A DNA stretch of 53,214 bases, from the NCBI GenBank assembly GCA_016124425.1, contig WGNT01000103.1, positions 1 to 53,214 of the forward strand, given 5' to 3'. The notes below the pieces were generated by a model. That model was not told the DNA's origin. It did no database searches and worked only from the letters and a program-made list of their open reading frames with translations. The translations under genes were made by a program, and so were the position numbers. Below are positions 9,326 to 18,479 of this stretch, one piece after another. Position 1 is the stretch's first letter; the number at the start of each line of letters is the position of its first letter. Source of the stretch: Cytophagales bacterium (GTDB lineage: Bacteria > Bacteroidota > Bacteroidia > Cytophagales > Cyclobacteriaceae).

Positions 9326-10024
9326 TCATTCCTTTATACGTTGTAGATAAAACGCTGCAAGCTCAAGATCCTCTTGCGTATCAATATTGACAGATCGGCT
9401 GCGCGGCATCTCATAGAGCAGCGGCGTATCGCATACTAATCTTTTTGTTTCTTCAAAATATCTTCGGTCTGTTAAATATATCGCGCCATTTCGGATGTAA
9501 ACAGGACGCATGTCCTGCCGACGTACAATCTTGTGTCCTACATCTAAAAAAGGTTCTAAATGCTCGCCAGTATCTTCATACATAATCCTTGGGTGTACAA
9601 AGTCAGCGTTGTAACAAGATATCAGCGATGATTGCTTCTCTTCGCCAAAAATTGAACATGCATTTTCGATGTCCAAGGATGTTCTTAGCGGCGTTGTTGG
9701 CTGTAATAGTAAAATTCTATCAACGCTCTGTCCTGTGCGCTCTTCGTATTGATCAACTTCATAGGCAATAACATCATTTGACTTCGCTTCATCTGTCGCC
9801 AGATGATCTGGTCGTAAGCCATGGCATTTTAATCCTGCATCTAAAGCGCAATGGATAATTGCCTGATCATCCGTGGATAAAATAATATCATCTAAACAAT
9901 CAGCGCACAATGCCGATTCAATCGTATAGTGAATTATAGGTTTGCCACACAACGGAACTATGTTTTTGCCCTTAATCCCTTTTGATCCTCCGCGTGCAGT
10001 GATAATACCCAAAGTAAATGTCAT
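9326..10024 (-). CDS. neuA: Acylneuraminate cytidylyltransferase (CMP-nonulosonate synthase)
   Basis: The product (232 aa) begins MTFTLGIITARGGSKGIKGK, the CTP-binding signature of NeuA/PseF/LegF-type enzymes. It continues with LLQPTTPLRTSLDIENA and a sugar-site segment RPVYIRNGAIYL. The reaction is CTP plus nonulosonic acid giving CMP-nonulosonate and pyrophosphate, in the cytoplasm. With neuC and neuB on the same strand it forms a complete three-enzyme route from UDP-GlcNAc. The methyltransferase gene lies between neuC and neuA. Whether the sugar is Neu5Ac or legionaminic acid cannot be decided here, since CMP-Leg synthases look alike. Confidence 0.88.
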   Translation of the reverse strand: MTFTLGIITARGGSKGIKGKNIVPLCGKPIIHYTIESALCADCLDDIILSTDDQAIIHCALDAGLKCHGLRPDHLATDEAKSNDVIAYEVDQYEERTGQSVDRILLLQPTTPLRTSLDIENACSIFGEEKQSSLISCYNADFVHPRIMYEDTGEHLEPFLDVGHKIVRRQDMRPVYIRNGAIYLTDRRYFEETKRLVCDTPLLYEMPRSRSVNIDTQEDLELAAFYLQRIKE

Positions 10025-10028
10025 GCAA

Positions 10029-10919
10029 CTACTTCTTTGTAAATGTCAGCAAAAAGGCTTGTCCAAACTCTTCTTTGCATGTCCATGGATGGCCTTGATA
10101 CAGACATTTAGCAAAAATGATTTTTCGACACCACAAGACAAAACTAAAAATTCTGGCGAGCAGCCATTCTAAGGGTTTCGGTAAAAGAGAGAAAGGAAAT
10201 TCAGGTGAATGCGATACCATTGGTAGAGGATACATTCCACAAACTTCAATATTCTCAACTGGTTGTCCCTCTAGCACTGGCAAGTATCTTTCAGAACCAA
10301 AATCAGAACGGAAAATATCTGTCTTTGGTGGTGGCTTATTCTCTGTGCTTGTTAATGTGTTTGCAAAAAACTTTAGAACTTTATTGATCCAGTTATAGTT
10401 TTTCTGAACATTATCCGGGCGTTCCGGCACAATATATCCAAAAAACGTGCCGCCTGGACGTAATACTCTAATCTGTTCATGAATCGGCGTTTTAATATCT
10501 TCGAAATGTTCTAATAACCCAATACTCGCCACAACGTCAAAGCTATTATCTTCAAAAGGCATGTCCATTGCATTGCCCTCTATGTAGCTTGCTGTGTGGC
10601 CATTTGCTTTAAAAATCTGTTCCGCAGTTTCTAAAATACTTGCCGATGTGTCAAGCAGTGTACAATTTACACCATGATCTGCAAAATAACTTGATAAGCT
10701 ACCGCGCCCACCGCCAACCTCCAGGCAATTTCTAACAGAACGACCCTCCAATATTTTTTTGAATAATGTCCAGTGATTGCGAAAAGCTAATTGTACCTGA
10801 TTTTGTACAGACCCACGAACCCAGTGATTATATTTTGCCTCCTTACGTTCTTGCCAATTTTGATCAAATTCATCAACACTTCCTAATGAAGATGGCTGTT
10901 CTTTACACGCGTACTGCAT
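10029..10919 (-). CDS. Class I SAM-dependent methyltransferase
   Basis: The product (296 aa) has the SAM loop CLEVGGGRGSLSSYFADHG near residues 64-82, the acidic turn TLLDTSAS and the post-motif FDVVASIGLLEHFEDI near 128-143, followed by RVLRPGGTFFGYIVP. This is the standard Methyltransf_11/25 pattern. It starts inside the end of neuC (17-base overlap) and ends 4 bases before neuA. The tight coupling suggests that it methylates the nonulosonic acid or the glycan that carries it. The target is inferred from position only. Confidence 0.82.
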   Translation of the reverse strand: MQYACKEQPSSLGSVDEFDQNWQERKEAKYNHWVRGSVQNQVQLAFRNHWTLFKKILEGRSVRNCLEVGGGRGSLSSYFADHGVNCTLLDTSASILETAEQIFKANGHTASYIEGNAMDMPFEDNSFDVVASIGLLEHFEDIKTPIHEQIRVLRPGGTFFGYIVPERPDNVQKNYNWINKVLKFFANTLTSTENKPPPKTDIFRSDFGSERYLPVLEGQPVENIEVCGMYPLPMVSHSPEFPFSLLPKPLEWLLARIFSFVLWCRKIIFAKCLYQGHPWTCKEEFGQAFLLTFTKK

Positions 10920-12069
10920 ATTGTAACGTCTTTCTGTAATTGAGTTCTACGTTCGCTAGTGTATCAGCAATTTTTTGGCCAGCATCTCCTTGCCCATAAA
11001 GAGAAAGCTGCTCTTTTTTGTCGCCGCAGTGAGAGAACACCGCTTGCTTTATGGCCTCAGCATCATAACCAACATCAACCACATTTGCTCCTCGCTCTCT
11101 CGCATTCTGGCGAGATCCTATATTAACAGCGGATACACCCAGATAAGATGCTTCACGAATAGCAACGCTCGAATTTCCTATGATTCCTAAAGATTGGTTC
11201 AATACACGCAAGAAATCAAGTGGCTCCATATTTTTCATAAAGTGAAGATACTGAGGATCCTGATTTTCACGGAAAGCACGAATGCCCTTCGATACACCTC
11301 CTCCACCAGCATCTACATTTGGCCAAAACCATAGAACAGCCTTTTGAATCTCATTCATAGCCTTCAGTGTTTCATTGATTTGGGCGCGCCCATCATCAAC
11401 CTCGGTTGTCACGGGATGTTGCATAACAAGGTAATACCCTTCTGATAAATCCGGAAATGTTCCAACACCCCCATATTTTTTATAAATATCGAAGTCGATA
11501 TCTGGTTTTTCAAGAACTTCCCTAGCTAAATCAATAGATGGACAGCCTGACCAAAAAACCATCTCAGGATTTTCACCCATCTTTATAATGTTATCTCTAG
11601 ATTTTTTAGTCGCAGGAAAATGGACATCAGCAAGCTTCGTCACAGCATGACGCACTTTTTCATCTATATTACCGGACACTTCTCCACCCTGAACATGAAC
11701 GAGTGGAATATTCAGGTAACTTGCTGCAAGCGCTGCAGACATGATTTCAAATCGATCCGCCATAACCAACACCGCGTCAGGCTTTAGACGATCAAATGCG
11801 CCGGAAAATTCTATAACGCCTATGCCTGTCGCTTTTGCTGATGTCAAAAGTGTCTCTTCGTTCATAATCATGAAAACACGTTCATTAACAGTGAAGCCGT
11901 CTCGCTCAACCATTTTGTCAGTACGACCGTATTGTTCTAAAACTGCGGATGCTGCACAGACGACCTGAAGCTGCAAATCTTTATGTGCATTAATCGCCTT
12001 TAGAATTGTTTTGATTTTCGCATAGCTGGTGCGTGCTGTGACAACAACACAAATCTTACGCTTACTCAT
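10903..12069 (-). CDS. neuC: UDP-N-acetylglucosamine 2-epimerase (hydrolysing)
   Basis: The product (388 aa) begins RKICVVVTARTSYAKIKTIL and carries VLVMADRFEIMSAALAA, PLVHVQGGEVSGNIDE and IGNSSVAIREASYLG, the three blocks that mark hydrolysing 2-epimerases (NeuC/LegG/SiaA) with a GT-B fold. It would convert UDP-GlcNAc to ManNAc and UDP, or the bacillosamine derivative to the 6-deoxy-ManNAc analogue. No LegB or LegC dehydratase or aminotransferase gene is seen in the window, which favours the plain ManNAc route if no genes lie elsewhere. It overlaps neuB by 4 bases. Confidence 0.88.
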   Translation of the reverse strand: MSKRKICVVVTARTSYAKIKTILKAINAHKDLQLQVVCAASAVLEQYGRTDKMVERDGFTVNERVFMIMNEETLLTSAKATGIGVIEFSGAFDRLKPDAVLVMADRFEIMSAALAASYLNIPLVHVQGGEVSGNIDEKVRHAVTKLADVHFPATKKSRDNIIKMGENPEMVFWSGCPSIDLAREVLEKPDIDFDIYKKYGGVGTFPDLSEGYYLVMQHPVTTEVDDGRAQINETLKAMNEIQKAVLWFWPNVDAGGGGVSKGIRAFRENQDPQYLHFMKNMEPLDFLRVLNQSLGIIGNSSVAIREASYLGVSAVNIGSRQNARERGANVVDVGYDAEAIKQAVFSHCGDKKEQLSLYGQGDAGQKIADTLANVELNYRKTLQYAVRV

Positions 12070-13103
12070 GAGGCCAAATCCTCCCGCGTCAAAAGACGTT
12101 CTGAATCAACATCATTTGCCAAAGTCTTGCCAATCACTTCACTTTTATTCGTATAAGGAATTCCAGTTCCGGGTTTTTTTGGGGTCAGCATATCTTCTGA
12201 TAATATCGTACCCGCCTTTTGTGATGTGACAAGTGCGATACTTTTCGTAAATAATTCACGCATTTTTGACAAATTCTCTGCCATCTCGTCCTTGTTGACC
12301 AAATTTTTGTTCATTGTGTTAACGGCTCTCGCGTGATCACAGATGAATTTTAGCTCATCCATCGTTACAGACGCAACCGTATCCGGGCCATACATGCGCT
12401 TATCGAACACAACATGAAGTTCGAGCAAATCAACATTTCTTGAAATTGCCGTAATTGCCGGGTGCACTGATCCGCTATGATCAGATAAACCAACTGAACA
12501 ACCATACTTCTCCCTATACTCCTCAAGTACATTTAGTCCAACATCTTCCATAGGTGTTGGGTATTTGCTCGTACATTGAAAAAGAGCGAACTCAACATTT
12601 GCCTTTTTAAAGGTCTGGACGGCTTGATCTACTTCGTCATAAGAGCTCATGCCAGTACTGAACAAAATAGGAGCGCCTTTTTCGATCATCGCTTGCAGCA
12701 ATTCTTGTGATCGAAATTCTCCTGAACCAACTTTCCAAGCCGGCATGCCAATTTTTTTGAGTAATTCAACGGCTGCGAGAGAAAAGGCTGAACTTAAAAA
12801 TACGAGACCTTTATCACGCGCGTGGTGTGCTAATTTTAACCATTGTTCTTCTGTGAACTCCATGCGCTTCCAGTAAGCAAAGCGTGACTCATCCTGGCCG
12901 CTCATCGGAATACGAAAAGTTTCATCCCTTGTTGATTCCGCCGCCGCTATATGTGTCTGAAATTTAATTGCGTCTGCACCAACTTCTGCCACAGCATCAA
13001 TAAACGCATGAGCTTGACCCAATGATCCATCATGAGCTTGACCTATTTCAGCTATCACGAAGGTTTTTTGCCCCTGACCTATCGTATGCTGTTCTATTTT
13101 CAT
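12066..13103 (-). CDS. neuB: N-acetylneuraminate synthase family protein
   Basis: The product (345 aa) has the TIM-barrel NeuB pattern: FVIAEIGQAHDGSLGQA at the N-terminus, GADAIKFQTH, WKVGSGEFRSQELL, LFSTGMSSYDE, GLSDHSGSVHPA and LELHVVFDKRMYGPD. A C-terminal SAF (antifreeze-like) domain begins near residue 285 and includes KAGTILSEDMLTPKKPGTGI. It condenses an N-acyl-mannosamine with phosphoenolpyruvate to give a nine-carbon acid. It is the first gene of the minus-strand operon neuB-neuC-methyltransferase-neuA. Specificity between Neu5Ac, legionaminate and pseudaminate is uncertain; the close NeuC favours the first two. Confidence 0.9.
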   Translation of the reverse strand: MKIEQHTIGQGQKTFVIAEIGQAHDGSLGQAHAFIDAVAEVGADAIKFQTHIAAAESTRDETFRIPMSGQDESRFAYWKRMEFTEEQWLKLAHHARDKGLVFLSSAFSLAAVELLKKIGMPAWKVGSGEFRSQELLQAMIEKGAPILFSTGMSSYDEVDQAVQTFKKANVEFALFQCTSKYPTPMEDVGLNVLEEYREKYGCSVGLSDHSGSVHPAITAISRNVDLLELHVVFDKRMYGPDTVASVTMDELKFICDHARAVNTMNKNLVNKDEMAENLSKMRELFTKSIALVTSQKAGTILSEDMLTPKKPGTGIPYTNKSEVIGKTLANDVDSERLLTREDLAS

Positions 13104-13202
13104 GATCTACCCGTTTTATTTGACATTGACAGGACACATTTCCTGAGGCTTTTTATTGAATAGCGAATTTAAAGACAAGAGTAAATATAAGGATGCCATT
13201 TT

Positions 13203-13997
13203 GTGACTGTTCATTACGACATTGTTATTGAAATGCTTACTGATCAGATTCCTGAGAATGCGCTGAGAGATGCTGTTTTTCTGGATTTCGGTTGTGGTGC
13301 TGGCAGTATAGTAGAGAGAGCTAATATAAAAGGGCTCAATTTTCACGGTGCAGACCCTTACCCCAAAAATCGATCCGATCACTACAAAAAGGAAATTGAT
13401 CAAAAAGCTTATATTAAAGACAAAATTCACATCATCAAAAATGATGTTTTACCTTTTCCAGATAACTATTTTGATGGAATTTGCAGCAACATGGTCTTTG
13501 AACACATTCCTGATATTATCAAACCTATGCAGGAAATTAAGCGTGTACTAAAGCCAGGTGGAAAATTTCTTGCGCTTTTTCCTACATCAGAAACTGCTTG
13601 GGAAGGTCACGTTAATTTATATTTTGCTCACTGGTTTAAACCACATTCCAAACTTGGTTGGTATTACCTAAAATATGCAAAAAAATTTGGTTTCGGCAAT
13701 CGATCAAAAGAAAATTTAAGTGCTGATGAATGGGCACATAAATATCAAGAATATCTTTATGAATACTGCTTTTATCGTTCGACCCATGAAATTTATAGAA
13801 TCTGGGATAAAATTTTTCAAAAAGAGCCTAAAAGTCTTGCCGGTATTTACATGAAAAAACGTTTAGGAAAACACCCAAAATTTTCGAAAATCAGATCGAT
13901 TTATCAAAACAAAATCGCAGAAATGATATTAGGTCAACTCTATCATGTTCTTGGTTCGCGCGTGCTTCTTGTCACAAAAGATCAAGCAACGTCATAA
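13203..13997 (+). CDS. Class I SAM-dependent methyltransferase
   Basis: The product (264 aa) uses a GTG start at 13203 with AAGGA about 9 bases upstream. It has the SAM loop VFLDFGCGAGSIVERA near residues 24-39 and the segment FDGICSNMVFEHIPDI, followed by IKRVLKPGGKFLALFPT. The second half is rich in Lys, Trp and Tyr and contains PHSKLGWYYLKYAKKFGFG, perhaps an acceptor-binding part. It faces away from neuB and its end overlaps the end of the epimerase gene by 16 bases on the opposite strand. It is a likely sugar or lipid methylase. Confidence 0.8.
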   Translation: MTVHYDIVIEMLTDQIPENALRDAVFLDFGCGAGSIVERANIKGLNFHGADPYPKNRSDHYKKEIDQKAYIKDKIHIIKNDVLPFPDNYFDGICSNMVFEHIPDIIKPMQEIKRVLKPGGKFLALFPTSETAWEGHVNLYFAHWFKPHSKLGWYYLKYAKKFGFGNRSKENLSADEWAHKYQEYLYEYCFYRSTHEIYRIWDKIFQKEPKSLAGIYMKKRLGKHPKFSKIRSIYQNKIAEMILGQLYHVLGSRVLLVTKDQATS

Positions 13998-14974
13998 TAA
14001 TTTTTATACCATGTAACAAATCTAGGAATACCATCAGAAATAGATGTTTTAGGTGAAAAACCTGTCAACTCTTCTGTTTCTGCAATATCTGCGTAAGTTT
14101 CCTTTACATCGCCAGGCTGCATATCTTTGAAATCAAAAGATGCAGTTTTACCTAATGAATCTTCTATAACAGCGATAAAATCCATCAGCTGCTCACTTTT
14201 GCTATTCCCAATATTAAGCACTCGACATGGTGGGCTTTTTCTATCCTTAGGCGGCGGATTATTTAATGTTCCCAATATCCCTTCAACAATATCATCAATG
14301 TAGGTGAAATCACGTCTCATCTCTCCGTGATTAAAAACAGGTAGCGGTTTGCCTTCAATTATTGCTTTTGTAAAAATAAACAAAGCCATATCTGGCCGAC
14401 CCCAGGGACCGTAAACCGTAAAGAAACGTAAGCCTGTTTGAGGGATACTAAAAAGGTGGCTATAAGTGTAGCTCATCAGTTCATCGGCACGTTTGGTTGC
14501 TGCGTAAAGTGATATCGGTTGGTCAACTGACTCTTTTGTTGAATAAGGAAGTTTCTCATTGCCGCCATATACAGAAGATGAACTGGCATAGACGAGATGC
14601 TTAAATCCTTCCGTGTGACGGCACATCTCCATTACTGTCAAATGACCCATACAATTGCTTGTGATGTAAGAGTATGGATTTTCAAGTGAGTATCTTACAC
14701 CAGCTTGAGCTGCCAAATGAATGACTTCTTTAAATGGTCCGTGTTCAGACCATATCGATTCCATGGTATTTTTTTCGGCTATATCACCTTTAACAAAGAT
14801 AAAATTTTGAAAATTATCTAGCTCCTGCAATCGATCCTTTTTGAGCTGAACATCGTAATATTCGTTGAGATTATCAATACCAACAACGTTACGTCCATCC
14901 TGCAGCAATCTAAGTGTTGTGTGAAATCCTATAAACCCTGCTGCTCCAGTTACAAGAACGGGATCTTTTGACAT
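13982..14974 (-). CDS. NAD-dependent nucleotide-sugar epimerase, UDP-glucuronate 4-epimerase-like
   Basis: The product (330 aa) is an extended SDR with VTGAAGFIGFHTTLRLL at the N-terminus, LAAQAGVRYSLENP near residue 90, SSSSVYGG near 130 and the catalytic YAATK near 153. The stretch TGLRFFTVYGPWGRPDMA is characteristic of the LpsL/CapI group that interconverts UDP-glucuronate and UDP-galacturonate. The length of 330 aa fits that group. It would supply uronic acids to the surface glycans. It is divergent from the response-regulator gene across 123 bases and converges on the 13203 methyltransferase. Confidence 0.85.
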   Translation of the reverse strand: MSKDPVLVTGAAGFIGFHTTLRLLQDGRNVVGIDNLNEYYDVQLKKDRLQELDNFQNFIFVKGDIAEKNTMESIWSEHGPFKEVIHLAAQAGVRYSLENPYSYITSNCMGHLTVMEMCRHTEGFKHLVYASSSSVYGGNEKLPYSTKESVDQPISLYAATKRADELMSYTYSHLFSIPQTGLRFFTVYGPWGRPDMALFIFTKAIIEGKPLPVFNHGEMRRDFTYIDDIVEGILGTLNNPPPKDRKSPPCRVLNIGNSKSEQLMDFIAVIEDSLGKTASFDFKDMQPGDVKETYADIAETEELTGFSPKTSISDGIPRFVTWYKNYYDVA

Positions 14975-15097
14975 ATTTAAGTCCTCTAAATTACTTTCGG
15001 GAATCTTTTAACAGTATGATGCTGATTTGCCAACGTTGTAATTTAATAATCTTTTCAGATGACATAATCCTTACATTTATTTTAATAGGACATCCTA

Positions 15098-15802
15098 ATG
15101 AAAGAAGCTATAGTTCTCACCATGAAAATTTTAGTAATTGAAGATGATAAGAACGTTTCAGAGTATATTCATAAGGGCTTAAAAGAAGCTGGCCACAACG
15201 TTGATACTGCTGATAATGGTAAAGATGGACTTTTTCTGGCCACGACAGAAAAATATGACGCTGCGATTATCGATCGTATGCTTCCTGAACTTGATGGCCT
15301 AACTGTAATAAAAACTCTCCGTGGTTCGGATAACACCATGCCTGTTTTAATATTAAGCGCTATGGGCGATGTAGATGATAGAGTTAAAGGCCTTCGCTCT
15401 GGTGGAGACGACTATTTAGTAAAACCGTTTTCTTTTTCAGAGCTTTTGGCACGCATAGAGATACTAGGTCGCCGTAATTCTAAATCTGGGAACACTACAC
15501 AAACAAAATTATCGACATCAGATTTAGAACTCGATCTTTTGACACGGAAGGTAAAGCGTGGTGCAAATATAATTGATCTTCAATCTAGAGAATTTAACTT
15601 ACTCGAGTATTTGCTCAAGAATAAGGGGCAAGTTGTAACACGCACTATGCTTCTCGAAGCTGTCTGGGATTATCACTTTGATCCGCAAACAAATGTCATA
15701 GACGTTCATATTAGCCGACTGCGTAAAAAAATTGACGATGCCAAAGGGGATATTATTAAAACAGTTCGTGGCGCAGGTTACATAATTGAAGACGTATCAT
15801 AG
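15098..15802 (+). CDS. OmpR/PhoB-family response regulator
   Basis: The product (234 aa) has a receiver domain with the acidic pair D16/D17, phosphoacceptor D59 in AAIIDRMLP, S87 in LILSAMGD and K109 in YLVKPFS. A winged-helix DNA-binding domain follows, with NVIDVHISRLRKKID and TVRGAGYII. I keep the ATG at 15098 because AGGA lies about 8 bases before it; an internal ATG at 15122 gives the more usual MKILVIEDD start. It overlaps the kinase gene by 17 bases. It probably controls envelope or lipid genes, perhaps the operon starting at 17217. Confidence 0.92.
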   Translation: MKEAIVLTMKILVIEDDKNVSEYIHKGLKEAGHNVDTADNGKDGLFLATTEKYDAAIIDRMLPELDGLTVIKTLRGSDNTMPVLILSAMGDVDDRVKGLRSGGDDYLVKPFSFSELLARIEILGRRNSKSGNTTQTKLSTSDLELDLLTRKVKRGANIIDLQSREFNLLEYLLKNKGQVVTRTMLLEAVWDYHFDPQTNVIDVHISRLRKKIDDAKGDIIKTVRGAGYIIEDVS

Positions 15803-17144
15803 ACAATATTACAATAGCTCTAGTTTTAAGATGGCAGCACTTTTCACAGTGCTGCTTGGCGTTTCAGCGGTATTATTAGGATACTTTCTCTATGACTTTG
15901 GACAAAAAAACTTTTTGCGAGAAACAGAAGCAGCAATTGACACAGAAATTGACCACATCCTGTTCTTAAGCAAAGAATTTAATCTTGAAAATATTGAACA
16001 CTACGTCGTACAACGCATTAATGAATCCGACGGCACACTTTATTTTTATCAGGATTTAGAAAATCAGCAATCTTTCGGCAATTTAAAAGAGATGCCAAAA
16101 AAAGTAACACGTATCCAAGAGGGTATCATTGGCTTTTATCATGAAACAAATATTGGTGATATCGATTTTTATGCAGCAAAAATTCACACATTTCGTGATG
16201 GTGCACGTCTCCTCATTGCACGGAACATTCAAGAAATTCAGAACACTTACAGTATGCTAAAACTTTTCAGTGCGTTGATTATGTTTTTTATGTTGATGGT
16301 TATATTGGTAAGCTTTTTTATTAGTAATTTCGTCGTTAGCCGCATCAATATTATAGGCCGAACGGCAAACGATATAATGCTAACAGGTGATTTATCCCGA
16401 CGCATTTCGATAGATACAAGCTGGGATGACTTGAGTAACCTCGCACAAATATTAAACAAGCTTCTGGAGCGGATTGAAACTCTAATTTCAGGTATTCGCG
16501 ACGTAAGCGACAATATTGCACATGATTTAAGAACACCTCTAACACGGCTTAGAAATAATCTTGAAAACCTCAAAAAAGAAGTAAGCATGGAAGCTTATAA
16601 AGTCGATCCAATTCTGGAGGAAGCTGACCATCTTCTTTCTACTTTTAATTCGTTGCTGCGGATTACCAATCTTGAGAAGGGTACAAAGGAAAAAACGTTT
16701 ACAGATATTGATCTCGACAATCTTTTATCTGATGTTATTGAGCTTTATGATCCTATAGCAGAAGCGAAAGATATACGTTTAGAGTACCAAAAGGCGCATG
16801 TACCCTATATACAAGGAGACCGCAATCTTATTTTTCAATGTTTTGCAAATCTGGTTGATAACGCAATCAAATTTTCTGAGAAGAATCAAAAAGTTTTAGT
16901 TCAATTACAGGAAGATCAAAAAATTATCACCGTTCAGGTACATGATCAGGGAGTTGGTATATCAAAAGCAGAAAAGCAGAAAGTTTTTGATAGATTTTAC
17001 CGAACAGATAAAAGCCGTCACAAAAACGGTAATGGTTTGGGTTTAAGTCTGGTCAAGGCAATTTTAGACTTACATGCCGCAAATATTGAGCTTTTAGATA
17101 ATAATCCGGGGTTAATTGTGTCTGTGTCTTTTACGTTAAAATGA
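15786..17144 (+). CDS. Membrane sensor histidine kinase
   Basis: The product (452 aa, TTG start overlapping the regulator gene) has a first membrane helix near residues 17-37, a periplasmic sensor of about 120 residues without a domain I recognise, a second helix near 160-185, and a HAMP region. The HisKA box SDNIAHDLRTPLTRL has its phospho-His near residue 246. The ATPase domain shows the N box NLVDNAIKFSE, the G1 box DQGVGIS, and RFYRTDKSRHKNGNGLGL. It autophosphorylates and passes phosphate to the 15098 regulator. The signal is unknown. An ATG at 15831 would leave only a short cytoplasmic tail ahead of helix 1. Confidence 0.92.
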   Translation: MKTYHRQYYNSSSFKMAALFTVLLGVSAVLLGYFLYDFGQKNFLRETEAAIDTEIDHILFLSKEFNLENIEHYVVQRINESDGTLYFYQDLENQQSFGNLKEMPKKVTRIQEGIIGFYHETNIGDIDFYAAKIHTFRDGARLLIARNIQEIQNTYSMLKLFSALIMFFMLMVILVSFFISNFVVSRINIIGRTANDIMLTGDLSRRISIDTSWDDLSNLAQILNKLLERIETLISGIRDVSDNIAHDLRTPLTRLRNNLENLKKEVSMEAYKVDPILEEADHLLSTFNSLLRITNLEKGTKEKTFTDIDLDNLLSDVIELYDPIAEAKDIRLEYQKAHVPYIQGDRNLIFQCFANLVDNAIKFSEKNQKVLVQLQEDQKIITVQVHDQGVGISKAEKQKVFDRFYRTDKSRHKNGNGLGLSLVKAILDLHAANIELLDNNPGLIVSVSFTLK

Positions 17145-17216
17145 TGTAACAAAAAAATCAGCATTTCTTCATAAATAACAGAATAAGTTTTTATTTTAAA
17201 ATAAAGGAAAAATATT

Positions 17217-18479
17217 TTGAAAATTGCGGTTATCGGTACAGGTATAGCAGGAACCAGCATTTCTTACTTGCTGCATAAAAATCATGACATCACTGTGTAT
17301 GAAAAAAATGAATATATCGGCGGCCACAGCAGAACGATAAATGTTAAAACATCTAAAGGGGATATTCCTGTCGATACAGGCTTTATTGTTTTCAACAAGC
17401 GCAATTATCCCCATCTGACCGCTTTGTTTAAACATTTGAAAGTGCCCGTTACAAAATCAGATATGTCATTTGGTGTCAGCATTAACAATGGCTGGTTGGA
17501 ATATGGTTCCCATTACAAACTGGCGGGAATGTTCGCGCAGAAAAAAAATCTACTCAGCCCAAAATTCTGGGCGATGCTTATTGACGTTCTTAAGTTTAAT
17601 AAAAACGCTAAGCAATACATAGAAAAGGATCAAAACTTAACTCTTGGGCAAGTGTTAGATGAACTTAACTTGGGATTTTGGTTTCGTGATTATTATCTCC
17701 TCGCTATGGGGGCTTCTATTTGGAGCACACCGAGAGCACAAATGCTTGATTTCCCCGCAAGTGCGTTTTTAAGATTTTTTGAAAATCACGGGCTTTTAAC
17801 TTTGGCAGATCATCCACAATGGTACACGGTTAGGGGTGGAAGCAAAGAATACGTTAAAAGGATAACAGCTCCCTATAAGGATAAAATACTTACCTCGACA
17901 GCCGTAAAATCCGTTAAGCGTTTTCAGAATAAGGTAGAAATTATCGATCACAATGGTGAAAGCCAAAGTTATGATCATGTCATTTTCGCATGCCATAGTG
18001 ACCAAGCCCTTTCTCTGCTTCAGAACCCAACAGATGAAGAGGAAAATATACTCGGATCTGTAAAATATATTCCAAACGAGATGATCCTGCATACCGATAC
18101 CAGTTTCATGCCTAAGAGTAAGAAGGCTTGGTCTAGTTGGATTTACCTTTCTGAAGCGCGCAAAGACCAAAACCCCAGGGTTTCCTTGAGCTACTGGATG
18201 AATAATTTACAGCCATTAAACACAGAAACGCCTATCATCGTTACACTCAATCCCGGCAGACAACCTGATCCCCACTTGATCCAGGATAGACACATATTCC
18301 ATCACCCTTTATTTGACTCAAATGCTATAGAAGCGCAAAAAAATATAGAAAAAATTCAAGGAAAAGAGAGAATTTCTTTTTGTGGCGCTTGGCAGAGATA
18401 CGGCTTCCATGAAGATGGGTTGTTAAGTTCTGTTAACCTAGCAAAAAATGTATTTGGAATTGATCCACCATGGATATAA
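17217..18479 (+). CDS. FAD-dependent oxidoreductase (amine-oxidase-like)
   Basis: The product (420 aa) starts at a TTG with AAGGA about 8 bases upstream. It opens MKIAVIGTGIAGTSISYLL, a dinucleotide-binding GxGxxG loop, followed by YEKNEYIGGHSRTI, the flavin-site motif of amine-oxidase and desaturase-like flavoproteins. It is the first gene of an operon with DUF1365, a CFA-synthase-like methylase, a chalcone-isomerase-like protein, DUF3833 and an SDR. In other alphaproteobacteria a flavoprotein in such a lipid cluster acts in furan fatty acid formation (UfaD). This gene may have that role, but I cannot confirm it. Confidence 0.85.
   Translation: MKIAVIGTGIAGTSISYLLHKNHDITVYEKNEYIGGHSRTINVKTSKGDIPVDTGFIVFNKRNYPHLTALFKHLKVPVTKSDMSFGVSINNGWLEYGSHYKLAGMFAQKKNLLSPKFWAMLIDVLKFNKNAKQYIEKDQNLTLGQVLDELNLGFWFRDYYLLAMGASIWSTPRAQMLDFPASAFLRFFENHGLLTLADHPQWYTVRGGSKEYVKRITAPYKDKILTSTAVKSVKRFQNKVEIIDHNGESQSYDHVIFACHSDQALSLLQNPTDEEENILGSVKYIPNEMILHTDTSFMPKSKKAWSSWIYLSEARKDQNPRVSLSYWMNNLQPLNTETPIIVTLNPGRQPDPHLIQDRHIFHHPLFDSNAIEAQKNIEKIQGKERISFCGAWQRYGFHEDGLLSSVNLAKNVFGIDPPWI

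Noticed and set aside
10117..10398. A 93-codon plus-strand open frame opposite the methyltransferase
   Set aside because: It is a shadow of the well-supported minus-strand gene and has no recognisable domain or ribosome site. The same holds for the other long antisense frames in the window.
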